A stretch of 64,000 bases of DNA from an uncultured Pelagibacteraceae bacterium. GTDB lineage: Bacteria; Pseudomonadota; Alphaproteobacteria; Pelagibacterales; Pelagibacteraceae. Where the stretch lies: assembly GCA_902578525.1 (NCBI GenBank), contig CACHDJ010000001.1:96505-160504 (forward strand), in the 5' to 3' direction. Each line of letters begins with the position of its first letter. The stretch's first letter is position 1. This document shows positions 10,635 to 19,966 of the stretch, piece by piece. The notes beneath the pieces are model-generated. The model did no database searches. It was given only the letters and a program-made list of their open reading frames with translations, and was not told the origin of the DNA. The position numbers and the translations under genes are program-made.

Positions 10635-10851
10635 AAAGAATGATTAACGCAACTACTAATCCAAATAATCCTGTTGCTTCTGCAAGTGCAAAGCCTAAAA
10701 GCAAATTAGGAAACTGTTTTTGTGCAGCAGATGGATTTCTCATTGCTCCTGACAAATAGTTTCCAAAAATTATTCCAATACCAACACCAGCACCAGCTAG
10801 AGCAATTGCTGCTAGACCTGCACCGATCATTTTTGCTGCTTCTAATTCCAT
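10624..10851 (-). CDS. atpE: F0F1 ATP synthase subunit c
   Basis: 75 aa, GAGLAAIALAGAGVGIGIIFG and ALAEATGLFGLVVALIILF. Confidence 0.97.
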   Translation of the reverse strand: MELEAAKMIGAGLAAIALAGAGVGIGIIFGNYLSGAMRNPSAAQKQFPNLLLGFALAEATGLFGLVVALIILFAF

Positions 10852-10869
10852 TATATCCTCCTATATTAA

Positions 10870-11604
10870 TTAATGGTGTAAGTTTAATGCATCATTTAAA
10901 TAGATGCAGGTTAAGATTGCAAAAACATATGCTTGAAGAAAAGCAACTAAGATCTCCAAACCTGTTAAAGCAACCGAAAAACTCAGTGGAAGCCATCCAC
11001 CAACTATTCCAAGACTTATTACAAAGCCTCCGAAAACTTTCATCATAGTATGGCCCGCCATCATATTAGCAAATAATCTTACAGATAAACTGATTGGTCT
11101 ACTTAAATAAGAAATTATCTCAATAACTACAATTAATGGAAGTAAAACTACAGGCACACCACTTGGAACGAATAACTTTAAATATCCAAACCCATGTTTA
11201 ATAAATCCAATAATAGTGACCCCAATAAAAATAAACCCTGCTAACACAAATGTTACTATTATATGACTCGTTACTGTAAAAGAGTAAGGTATCATGCCAA
11301 ACATATTACAGAACAACACAAACATAAATAAAGAAAATATAAAAGCAAAGTAGGGTCTTGCTTTAGATCCAGCAGTGTCACTAATCATTTTCGAGACAAA
11401 GGTATAACTTAGCTCTGCCATTAACTGTAATTTATTGGGTAACATTGAATTTTTTTTTGATCCCAAATTAAAAATTATTAAAATTGCTAATGAGCTTATA
11501 ACCATAAACAAACTAGAATTAGTAAATGAAATATCAAAATCACCTATTTTAATCTCTGGTCCAATTCTATAAACTTCGAATTGTGTCATTGGGTTTGCGG
11601 CCAT
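10870..11604 (-). CDS. atpB: F0F1 ATP synthase subunit a
   Basis: SLSVRLFANMMAGHTMMKVF, LEILVAFLQAYVFAILTCIYLNDA motifs. Confidence 0.97.
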   Translation of the reverse strand: MAANPMTQFEVYRIGPEIKIGDFDISFTNSSLFMVISSLAILIIFNLGSKKNSMLPNKLQLMAELSYTFVSKMISDTAGSKARPYFAFIFSLFMFVLFCNMFGMIPYSFTVTSHIIVTFVLAGFIFIGVTIIGFIKHGFGYLKLFVPSGVPVVLLPLIVVIEIISYLSRPISLSVRLFANMMAGHTMMKVFGGFVISLGIVGGWLPLSFSVALTGLEILVAFLQAYVFAILTCIYLNDALNLHH

Positions 11605-11615
11605 AATGTCTTTAT

Positions 11616-11891
11616 CTATTTTTGCATATTTTTTGCAGATTTAATTACGTTAGTTATTCCAGCAACTACCCCTACAAAAAAAAATATTAAAATTAACCAT
11701 GGTTTAGTACCAAAGGTCTTGTCTAAAATAAACCCAATAATTGTCCCTACAGCAACTGCTGATACTAATTCTGTACTTAGCTTAAAAGCAGTGCCAATAG
11801 GGGATGGATTAAGTTTTTTATTATTCAAGTCTCTTTTAGAGGCCTTATTTTTTGCAATCTCTAAGCGAGTTTTGAATGGATCTTTGGACAT
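11616..11891 (-). CDS. atpI: AtpI/AtpZ-like F0F1 ATP synthase accessory protein
   Basis: Two-TM small protein directly upstream of atpB; GTIIGFILDKTFGTKPWLILIFFFVGVVAGITNV. Confidence 0.8.
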   Translation of the reverse strand: MSKDPFKTRLEIAKNKASKRDLNNKKLNPSPIGTAFKLSTELVSAVAVGTIIGFILDKTFGTKPWLILIFFFVGVVAGITNVIKSAKNMQK

Positions 11892-11902
11892 TTTTAGTTT
11901 GA

Positions 11903-14299
11903 TTATGCAACCATACTCTCTGCTTTTTGTAAATCAACAGCAACTAATTGACTGATACCTTTTTCAGCCATTGTGACACCATATAGTCTATTCATTTTAG
12001 ACATTGTTAAGGCATGGTGAGTTACAATTATAAATTTGGTATTTGTAATTTTTGTAAGCTCTTCAAGTAAATTGCAGAACCTAGTGACATTGGCGTCGTC
12101 TAATGGAGCATCCACCTCATCAAGCACACAAATTGGTGATGGGTTCGTTAAGAAAACTGCAAAAATTAGAGATAAAGCAGTTAACGCCTGCTCACCACCT
12201 GATAATAAAGTAATTGACTGAAGTCGTTTTCCTGGAGGACTTACCAGCATTTCTAATCCTGCTTCAAGAGGATCATCTGAATCTACTAATTCTAATTTTG
12301 CATTTCCTCCATTAAATAGCTTTGTATAAACTTCATTAAATTTTCTATTAACTTTTTCAAAAGCTTCAATTAATCTTTCTCTACCTTTTTGATTTAGTTC
12401 ATTAATGCTTTCTTTGAGTTTTACTATAGCTGTTACTAAATCTATACGGTCTTGCTCCATTTTTTTAATTTCAGACTCATATTTATTTGTTTCTTCATCA
12501 GCCTTTAAATTTACAGATCCTAATTTTTCTCTTTCTTGTTTTTTTTTATCTAATAAATCCTCTTGATTAACAGCATCTGGAAGTTCTTCTTTTCCAAAAA
12601 GATTGGAATTTTCTAAAATATTCTCTTCAGTGTAATTAAGTTCAGAGTTAACTCTATCTATCAAGTCATTCTTTCTTTTTTTTAAACCTTCGATCGTTGC
12701 ACCTGAGCTTGCTTTTCTTTCTCTTATTTGAATGGATTGCTCTTGAATTTCATTTAATTGAGCTCTTAGGGTCTCTATTTTTTCATCAGTAGTATTTATA
12801 ATAGTTTCATTTTCAGTTTTTTCTTGTTCGGAAATTCTTAAACCTTCAGAGATTTGACCTTTTTTTTCAGCTTGTAAATTTGGTTGATTATCTAATTTTT
12901 TTAATTGTGAGTCTAATTTATTTTTTCTCTCTGTAAGCTCAGCTATCATTTTTTCAGAATTTGATAATAAATTTTTCCAGCTTTCTATTTCTTTATCAAT
13001 AATATTTATTCTTTCGTTCCTTTTTACAGACTCTTTTTTAATATTTTGGTTTTTGCTAAAAGTATTGGCGTACTCATCAATTATTCCTTTGCAGTTATCG
13101 AGAACTGATATAGCTTCCTCATTTTTGTGTGAATTTATTAATTCTTTAATTCTATCTATTTCTAAATTTAATCTACCTTTAGCGTTGTCCAAATCTTCAT
13201 TAGATTTTTTTTCAGTTTCATAATATTTTGAGTCAATTTCAATAAGCTCATTTTTTTCTTCTTTTAATCTTTTTTCGTTTGAGTTTGCGTCTATAACTAT
13301 TCCTTTTTCTCTATTGATATCATCATCAAAAGTTTGAAGAGATTTCTTTATACTTTCTATTTCATCTTGAATCCTAATATTTTCCTCATCGAGCCCTTGT
13401 AGCTCTAAATTAAGTCTTTGAATTTTTGATAGATTTTCAATATTTTTCTCTCTTAATGGTGAAACTTTATCTGTCTCAGATTTAATTAGATTTTCAAGTT
13501 CAGAAATCTTATCATTAAAACCACTTACTTCTCCCTCTGCTTCAGTGTTAATTTCATTTTCAACTTTAATTTCTTTATCAATTTCTAATAATTTTAGATA
13601 ATATAAACCAGCTTCTATTTTTTTTATATCATCAGATATATTTTTATATTTAGTTGCCTCCTCAGCTTGTTTTTGAAGATTAGCAAGTTGCTTTTCTTGC
13701 TGTCTTCTTAATTCATCTGCTCTTTTTAAATTATTTTCTGCAGCCCCTAATCTTAATTCAGCTTCGTGCCTTCTTACATGCAAGCCTGATATTCCTGCAG
13801 CTTCCTCTAAAATAGCTCTTCTATCTGTTGGTTTTGCTGTTACTAAAGCTCCAATACGACCCTGACTAATAATTGAAGGTGAGTGAGCTCCAGTTGATAA
13901 ATCAGCAAAAAACATTTGTGCATCTCTAGCTCTTACTTCCTTGTCATTTATATAAAATTTAGATCCTTTATCTTTTTCTATTTTTCTTCTAACATTGACT
14001 TCACTAAGTTCCCTGAATTGGATGGGACCTTCATTGTTTTCATTTGCTACTGTAACAGAAACTTCTGCAATATTTTTAGAAGTTTTGTTTGAAGTTCCAG
14101 AAAAAATTACATCTTCCATTCCAGAACCTCTCATACTTTTAGCTGAGGTTTCTCCCATAACCCATCTAAGAGACTCCACTATATTCGACTTTCCACAACC
14201 ATTTGGGCCAACAATTCCTGTTAAACCATCTTCGATTAGAAAATTGGTTTTATCAGCAAAAGATTTAAACCCATTGAGTTGGATTTTTTTAAACTCCAT
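11903..14299 (-). CDS. smc: SMC-family chromosome segregation ATPase (short, 798 aa)
   Basis: Walker A GPNGCGKSNIVESLRWVMGE; signature LSGGEQALTALSLIF; Walker B ICVLDEVDAPLDDANV; long coiled coil between them. Confidence 0.93.
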   Translation of the reverse strand: MEFKKIQLNGFKSFADKTNFLIEDGLTGIVGPNGCGKSNIVESLRWVMGETSAKSMRGSGMEDVIFSGTSNKTSKNIAEVSVTVANENNEGPIQFRELSEVNVRRKIEKDKGSKFYINDKEVRARDAQMFFADLSTGAHSPSIISQGRIGALVTAKPTDRRAILEEAAGISGLHVRRHEAELRLGAAENNLKRADELRRQQEKQLANLQKQAEEATKYKNISDDIKKIEAGLYYLKLLEIDKEIKVENEINTEAEGEVSGFNDKISELENLIKSETDKVSPLREKNIENLSKIQRLNLELQGLDEENIRIQDEIESIKKSLQTFDDDINREKGIVIDANSNEKRLKEEKNELIEIDSKYYETEKKSNEDLDNAKGRLNLEIDRIKELINSHKNEEAISVLDNCKGIIDEYANTFSKNQNIKKESVKRNERINIIDKEIESWKNLLSNSEKMIAELTERKNKLDSQLKKLDNQPNLQAEKKGQISEGLRISEQEKTENETIINTTDEKIETLRAQLNEIQEQSIQIRERKASSGATIEGLKKRKNDLIDRVNSELNYTEENILENSNLFGKEELPDAVNQEDLLDKKKQEREKLGSVNLKADEETNKYESEIKKMEQDRIDLVTAIVKLKESINELNQKGRERLIEAFEKVNRKFNEVYTKLFNGGNAKLELVDSDDPLEAGLEMLVSPPGKRLQSITLLSGGEQALTALSLIFAVFLTNPSPICVLDEVDAPLDDANVTRFCNLLEELTKITNTKFIIVTHHALTMSKMNRLYGVTMAEKGISQLVAVDLQKAESMVA

Positions 14300-14307
14300 G
14301 GGCTAAC

Positions 14308-14883
14308 TTATATCAGTTTTTCTAATGTTTTTTTTAAATTTTTGTAATTGAGAGATTTTTCAAACTTTTCGTCATTAATTATAATCGTAGGAGTAGCATT
14401 TATCTTGAAGTTTTTGGCACCTTCGATTCGATCGTTTAAAACAAAATCTTCAATTTCTTTATTATTTATACACTTTTCAAAATCTAAGTTGAAGCCCACT
14501 TTTTTAATAAATTTCCTTAAATTATTATTAATCTCTTCGACAGTACTTCCTTTTATCCAAGACTGTTGATTTAAATATAAACTTTCTAAAATTTCTAACC
14601 CTTGGTCACTTTTACATTGTGCGATTTTAGATGCATTGAAAGCAGCTATATCTAATGGATAGTGTCTAAATTCTATTTTAGCTAAACCAGTATCAATATA
14701 TTCTTTTTTAAGTTGAGGATAAACGTCTTTATGAAAATTAGCACAATGATTACAAGTTAAAGATTCATAAGCAATAATTGTAATCTTTGCATTCTGATTT
14801 CCTGAAATTATTCTTTTAGTTTCGGCACCTATATTGTTTGTAAAACTAAAAAACAAAAATATTACAATAAATACTTTTTTCAT
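14308..14883 (-). CDS. DsbA-family thiol:disulfide interchange protein
   Basis: Signal peptide; thioredoxin-fold CNHC motif in ITIIAYESLTCNHCANFHKDVYPQLK. Confidence 0.85.
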   Translation of the reverse strand: MKKVFIVIFLFFSFTNNIGAETKRIISGNQNAKITIIAYESLTCNHCANFHKDVYPQLKKEYIDTGLAKIEFRHYPLDIAAFNASKIAQCKSDQGLEILESLYLNQQSWIKGSTVEEINNNLRKFIKKVGFNLDFEKCINNKEIEDFVLNDRIEGAKNFKINATPTIIINDEKFEKSLNYKNLKKTLEKLI

Positions 14884-15368
14884 TTTTTTTTAAACACTTT
14901 TGTCAATTCAATTAGTGATTTTTTAATTTTTTCATTTTTAACATCATTAATCTTTTTTTGATATTTTTTATTTGCCACATTCTCTTGATGATCATTTTTT
15001 TTTAAATTAACCTTTTTTTCGTCATCAAAACTAATAAATTTAAGTTTTTCAACTACCAAATATCCAAAAAAATTGTTCATTTTATTCATTATATCTTTTT
15101 TTGAATATTCTAAATCAACCTCATGGCCTCTTTTTACCATTATTGATAAAGTGTTAACTCCAAAGTTACTTGAATTTTTAAATGATTTTGGATAACAAAC
15201 TTTAAATAGATTTTCTCCAACAATATATTTCCAATTATTTAGAGTTTCAGAATAAATATGACCTTTTTTATTAATGACCTTTTTAATATTTTTTGGCAAA
15301 GTGTCTTTAATAGATCTTAAGCCTTGAATGCTTCTATTTCTCTGCTTAGTATATTTTTTAAATTGCAT
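14880..15368 (-). CDS. DUF721 / DciA-like protein
   Basis: LNNWKYIVGENLFKVCYPKSF...LSIMVKRGHEVDLEYSKKDIMNKMNNFFGY; DUF721-like; start taken at the second Met. Confidence 0.65.
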   Translation of the reverse strand: MQFKKYTKQRNRSIQGLRSIKDTLPKNIKKVINKKGHIYSETLNNWKYIVGENLFKVCYPKSFKNSSNFGVNTLSIMVKRGHEVDLEYSKKDIMNKMNNFFGYLVVEKLKFISFDDEKKVNLKKNDHQENVANKKYQKKINDVKNEKIKKSLIELTKVFKKK

Positions 15369-16349
15369 ATGAAAGAACAATTATTAACAAAAAAAATTCT
15401 TAATTGGTATGATTTAAATAAAAGGATATTACCATGGCGAAAAAATGTTTCTTTACAAAAAAAACAATATTATACATTAGTAAGTGAGTTTATGTTGCAG
15501 CAAACACAGGTTGTAACTGTAATTCCGTATTTTAATAGATTTATAAAAAAAATTCCAAACCTTAAGAGTCTAGCAAAGGTGAATAATAAAAAACTTATTA
15601 AACTTTGGGAGGGTCTTGGATATTATTCTAGAGCAAGAAATTTAAAAAAAACTGCTCAAAAAATTATTAAAAATTATAATGGAAAACTACCTAATAATTT
15701 TGAAGGCCTATTATCACTACCAGGAATAGGAAATTACACTGCAAGTGCAATTTTATCTATTGCTTTTAACAAACCATATATCCCTTTAGATGGAAATATA
15801 GAAAGAGTCTTAAAGCGGTATTTGTTCTTAAAAAAAGAGAGAGATATTAAAAAAGAAAACCTTATTAAAAAAAAATCAGTATTTGGTACATCATCAAGAT
15901 CTAGTGACTATGCTCAAGCTTTAATGGAATTAGGAGCATTAATTTGTAAACCAATTAATCCTTTATGTAATAAATGTCCTATTTCAAAAAAATGCATGTC
16001 GTTACAAAAAAAGAATTTTGACATAGTCAAAAATAATAAGAAAAGTAAAGAGAAGTACTTTATTTTAAAAGTATTTAAAAAGGATCAAAGATATTTATTA
16101 ATTAAAAATACTAAGTTCAATTTTTTAAAAAATTTAATAATATTTCCTATGGAAGAACTCTATAAACCAAAAAATTTTAATGAAAATTTAAACTTTAAAA
16201 TGTCTAATATGAATATGAATATAAAAATTGAATATTTGAAAAAAAATGAAAATTTTCTATCGCCTTATTGGGTTAATGAAAAAAAAATAGATAATTATAT
16301 GCTTCCATCATTTACAAAAAAAATTGTGAAATATTTGGAAAAGAATTAA
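15369..16349 (+). CDS. mutY: A/G-specific adenine glycosylase
   Basis: RILPWRK, EFMLQQTQVVTVIPYFNRF, LPGIGNYTASAI, 4Fe-4S cysteines CKPINPLCNKCPISKKC. Confidence 0.95.
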   Translation: MKEQLLTKKILNWYDLNKRILPWRKNVSLQKKQYYTLVSEFMLQQTQVVTVIPYFNRFIKKIPNLKSLAKVNNKKLIKLWEGLGYYSRARNLKKTAQKIIKNYNGKLPNNFEGLLSLPGIGNYTASAILSIAFNKPYIPLDGNIERVLKRYLFLKKERDIKKENLIKKKSVFGTSSRSSDYAQALMELGALICKPINPLCNKCPISKKCMSLQKKNFDIVKNNKKSKEKYFILKVFKKDQRYLLIKNTKFNFLKNLIIFPMEELYKPKNFNENLNFKMSNMNMNIKIEYLKKNENFLSPYWVNEKKIDNYMLPSFTKKIVKYLEKN

Positions 16350-17491
16350 TGAAAAAAATAGCTATTATTGGTGCTGGAATTTCTGGACTATTTATAGCCA
16401 ACTTATTTAAAAGAAGTCCCAATTATCAAATTACAATTTATGAAAAAAAAACCTCAATTGCTTTAGAGCAGGGTTATGGTGTTCAACTATCCGTAAACAG
16501 TATTAAGTTTTTAAATGAAATTGGATTTCAAAAACTTGAAAATAATGAAAAATTCAACCCAGAGAAAATTGATTTTTATTCTAATGAAAATTTAAAAAAA
16601 ATATGTGAGTTAGATATCACGAACTTCAATTCAGAAGATTGCAAGTATACCACCTTAAAAAGGTCATCTTTGATAAATTTTTTAAAAAGAGATTTAGAAG
16701 GTTTGATTAAGGCTGGCTACAATATTTCAAAAATTGACCAACAAAACAAAAAAATAAAACTTTCTTTTGAAAATGGTGAATTAATAGAATGTGATTATTT
16801 GATTATTTCAGATGGGATTTTTTCAAAAAGTAAAAGTCTCATTTCTAAAAGTGAAGCTAGAACAAAGTATAATAACACATTAGCAATTAGAGGTATTTTA
16901 ACTAAATATCCTAAAAACATTGATAATAAAAATATTGCTTTATTTTTAGGTTCAGATTTTCATCATGTAATTTATCCAGTGAGTCCAAATGGAGACTTAA
17001 ATTTTATAGCTATAATGAAATACCCACTTTCAGAAGAAGAACAAAAAAATCGATTATTATTTGATGATAAATCATTTATAAAAAAAGTATTAGAAAATTT
17101 TCCTTTAAGAGATAAAGATTTTTTAGAGGATCTAAAAGAACTAAAAATATTTCCAGTATTTGTGAGTGACAATTTCTATAAATCGCAAAATAATATTCAT
17201 TTGATTGGTGATGCCTTTTTTGCTTTTCCACCATCATTTGCTCAGGGTGCGTCACAGTCTATAGAGAGTGCTTATGATTTATTTAAAAGTATCGAAAATA
17301 ATACAGAAAAAAGTTTTTTTAAGAAAAGAGTTAACAAATCAAAAATGGTTAATATCAGATCAAAATTTAATCAGTTTGTTTTCCATTTATCCAATCCTTT
17401 AACCACATTCGCTAGAAACATTTTTTTAAAAAGATTGGTTAAAAATAAAAAATTTTTAGAGTCTTACTTGGGAAAAATCTACGAGAATTAG
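16349..17491 (+). CDS. FAD-dependent monooxygenase (UbiH/COQ6-like)
   Basis: IAIIGAGISGLFIANLF FAD motif and IHLIGDAFFAFPPSFAQGASQSIESAYDL. Confidence 0.82.
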   Translation: MKKIAIIGAGISGLFIANLFKRSPNYQITIYEKKTSIALEQGYGVQLSVNSIKFLNEIGFQKLENNEKFNPEKIDFYSNENLKKICELDITNFNSEDCKYTTLKRSSLINFLKRDLEGLIKAGYNISKIDQQNKKIKLSFENGELIECDYLIISDGIFSKSKSLISKSEARTKYNNTLAIRGILTKYPKNIDNKNIALFLGSDFHHVIYPVSPNGDLNFIAIMKYPLSEEEQKNRLLFDDKSFIKKVLENFPLRDKDFLEDLKELKIFPVFVSDNFYKSQNNIHLIGDAFFAFPPSFAQGASQSIESAYDLFKSIENNTEKSFFKKRVNKSKMVNIRSKFNQFVFHLSNPLTTFARNIFLKRLVKNKKFLESYLGKIYEN

Positions 17492-18558
17492 CTATTATTA
17501 AATAATCGTTGTCTTAAATGATCAATTGGAACTACTGAACCATTTAGATTATAATGCCAATAAGTCCATCCATTACAGCTTTCAGCACCTAAAATTTTTG
17601 CAGCTACTTTATGAATTGAGCCCTCTGTTTGTGCGTGTTTAATACTGCCATCAGCCATTATTTTTGCGCTTATCTTCTTCTTATTATCAAAAATAGTAGT
17701 ACCTGGTTTTATTATTCCAAGTTCAACTAATGAACCAAAAGGTATTCTTGGTTTAGATCTATTATTTTTTAGAGTATCTAAGCAATCATCCTCAATAGGT
17801 TTTGTATTTTTCAATCTTTGTTCTGCAGCTTTAAAATAAATTTTTTCTTTTTCTATACCGTAATAATTTCTACATAATTTTTTAGCTACTGATGCTGTTG
17901 TTCCAGAACCTAAAAAGGGGTCTAAAATTAAATCATTTTTTTTTGAAGTTGCTAATAGAATTCTATGAAGTAAAGCCTCAGGTTTTTGAGTTGAATGGAT
18001 TTTTTTGCCGTTCTTCTTAAGTCTTTCAGATCCATTACAAATTGGTAGATCCCAATTAGATCTCATTTGAAGATCATCATTTAAGCATTTTAAAGATTGA
18101 TAGTTAAAAGTGTATTTTGATTTCTCTGATTTTGAAGCCCAGATTAAAGTTTCATGAGCATTAGTAAATCGAGTTCCTCTAAAGTTTGGCATTGGATTTT
18201 TTTTATTCCAAATAACGTCATTTAAAATCCAAAAGCCTAAATTTTGAATTACGGTACCAACCCTAAAAATGTTGTGATAGCTACCAATAACCCAAATAGC
18301 TCCATCTTTTTTTAAAATTCTTTTGCATTCATTTAACCAGGCATATGTGAAATCATCATATTTTTTAAAATTTTCAAATTGATCCCACTTGTCATTAACT
18401 GCGTTTACTTTAGATCTATCAGGTCTGGTTAATTCATTTTTTAATTGTAGGTTGTAAGGAGGGTCTGCAAAAATTAAATCAAAAGACTCATTAGGAATTT
18501 TTCTTAATTCCTCTAGGCTATCGCCATTTACTAATTTATTTTTAAGATCTAACTTCAT
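17488..18558 (-). CDS. ccrM: CcrM-type site-specific DNA adenine methyltransferase (likely GANTC)
   Basis: DLIFADPPYNLQL (DPPY), LDPFLGSGTTASVAKKLCRNYYGIE, CcrM-type C-terminal domain (RIPFGSLVELGIIKPGTTIF...SIHKVAAKILGAESCNGWTYWHY). Confidence 0.93.
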   Translation of the reverse strand: MKLDLKNKLVNGDSLEELRKIPNESFDLIFADPPYNLQLKNELTRPDRSKVNAVNDKWDQFENFKKYDDFTYAWLNECKRILKKDGAIWVIGSYHNIFRVGTVIQNLGFWILNDVIWNKKNPMPNFRGTRFTNAHETLIWASKSEKSKYTFNYQSLKCLNDDLQMRSNWDLPICNGSERLKKNGKKIHSTQKPEALLHRILLATSKKNDLILDPFLGSGTTASVAKKLCRNYYGIEKEKIYFKAAEQRLKNTKPIEDDCLDTLKNNRSKPRIPFGSLVELGIIKPGTTIFDNKKKISAKIMADGSIKHAQTEGSIHKVAAKILGAESCNGWTYWHYNLNGSVVPIDHLRQRLFNNS

Positions 18559-18676
18559 TTGTAAAAACAAATTAGACTCGAAAAAGATTCTTAGGTCAAC
18601 CTGGGATTGAATTATTTAGATTCAAATTGTGTAAGAATTTTTGGGTGTAACAAGATATTGTGTTTCTACGTGAAAC

Positions 18677-19237
18677 TTACTTAAATTTATAAATTGGTGA
18701 AAAATTCTTTCTATGTTGGATAGTTATTCCTAAATTCTTAATTGCTTTTAGATGTTGTTTTGTTCCATATCCATAATTTTGATCCCAGTAATAACCCTTA
18801 AATTTTTTTCCTAAATTAGTTATCATTTTATCACGTGTAACTTTAGCAATAATTGATGCAGCCGAAATGGAAGGTATTTTTTGATCACCTTTTATTATTG
18901 ATCTAAGATTGTAATTTTTTATTTTAGGTAATTTATTTCCATCAATTAAAACTAGAACTGGTTTTTTTTTGAGTTTTTTTATAGCTCTTTTCATAGCTAA
19001 TAAACTAGCCTGAAGAATATTGATTTTTTCTATTTCTTTTACTGATGCTTTACCAACAGCCCATATTGAATTTTTTTTAATATATTTAGATAAATTTTCT
19101 CTTTTGTTTTTTGTTAAACTCTTTGAATCTTTTAAAATTTTTTTGTCTATGGATTTATTCAATATAACTGCAGCAGCATACACTGGTCCGATTAAACTTC
19201 CTCTACCAACTTCATCAACTCCAGCGATAATTTTCAT
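18677..19237 (-). CDS. rnhB: Ribonuclease HII
   Basis: IAGVDEVGRGSLIGPVYAAAVIL; DQNYGYGTKQHLKAI. Confidence 0.96.
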   Translation of the reverse strand: MKIIAGVDEVGRGSLIGPVYAAAVILNKSIDKKILKDSKSLTKNKRENLSKYIKKNSIWAVGKASVKEIEKINILQASLLAMKRAIKKLKKKPVLVLIDGNKLPKIKNYNLRSIIKGDQKIPSISAASIIAKVTRDKMITNLGKKFKGYYWDQNYGYGTKQHLKAIKNLGITIQHRKNFSPIYKFK

Positions 19238-19956
19238 TAAACTTTAATATTTAAATCTTGAATTTTTTGTTTTATTTTTTTTAAATCCTCCCAAGAAAAT
19301 TTTTTATTTTCAGGAAATCTAATTAAATAAGAAGGGTTAAATGTTACCATTAAAGGATAAGTTTTATTTTTTAAAATAATCTCTTTCCATTTACCCCTCT
19401 CGGTAGAAATTTTTTTATTAGAGGGTATGACAGACTCCATTGCAGTACTTCCAAATAAAATGACAATTTTAGGATTTATAATTGATATGTGTTCTTTTAA
19501 AAAAATAGAATATCTTTTTATTTCTTGAGATGTAGGCTTTCTATCTTCAGGAGGCCTAAAGTTAATCGCATAGCAAGAATAGATATTTTTTTTTTCAACA
19601 TTTATAGCTGAGAGCATTTTTTCCAATAATATGCCTGACTCACCTTGAAATGTTTTATAAGTCCTTTCCTCTTCTTTTCCTGGAGCTTCACCTACAATCA
19701 TAATCGGGCTATCAACATTTCCATCTCCTAAAATTAGGTTTTTTGAATTCTTTTTTAAATTACAATTTTGGATTGAATTTACTAGCTTTTTTAGCTCATT
19801 TATTTGTACAGTTTTATTTAAATTTTTTTTTTCAATATTTGTTTCATTAGTTTTAAATCTATTTATTGGTTTTTTACTAAAAATAAAATTTGGCTCTATT
19901 GAATTTATTAATTCTTCTTTATATGACATAATTAGATTAGAAGACTTTTTATTCAT
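19237..19956 (-). CDS. Uracil-DNA glycosylase family 4/5-like
   Basis: MIVGEAPGKEEE...FQGESGILLEKML, CYAINFRPPEDRKPTSQEI, NPSYLIRFPENKK; start uncertain (Met10 at 19929 possible). Confidence 0.88.
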   Translation of the reverse strand: MNKKSSNLIMSYKEELINSIEPNFIFSKKPINRFKTNETNIEKKNLNKTVQINELKKLVNSIQNCNLKKNSKNLILGDGNVDSPIMIVGEAPGKEEERTYKTFQGESGILLEKMLSAINVEKKNIYSCYAINFRPPEDRKPTSQEIKRYSIFLKEHISIINPKIVILFGSTAMESVIPSNKKISTERGKWKEIILKNKTYPLMVTFNPSYLIRFPENKKFSWEDLKKIKQKIQDLNIKV

Positions 19957-19966
19957 ATTTTAACTT

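Noticed and set aside
10722-11048. 108-aa plus-strand ORF
   Set aside because: Antisense to atpE/atpB, which are unambiguous.
11581-11955. 124-aa plus-strand ORF
   Set aside because: Antisense to atpI and flanking genes; no family resemblance.
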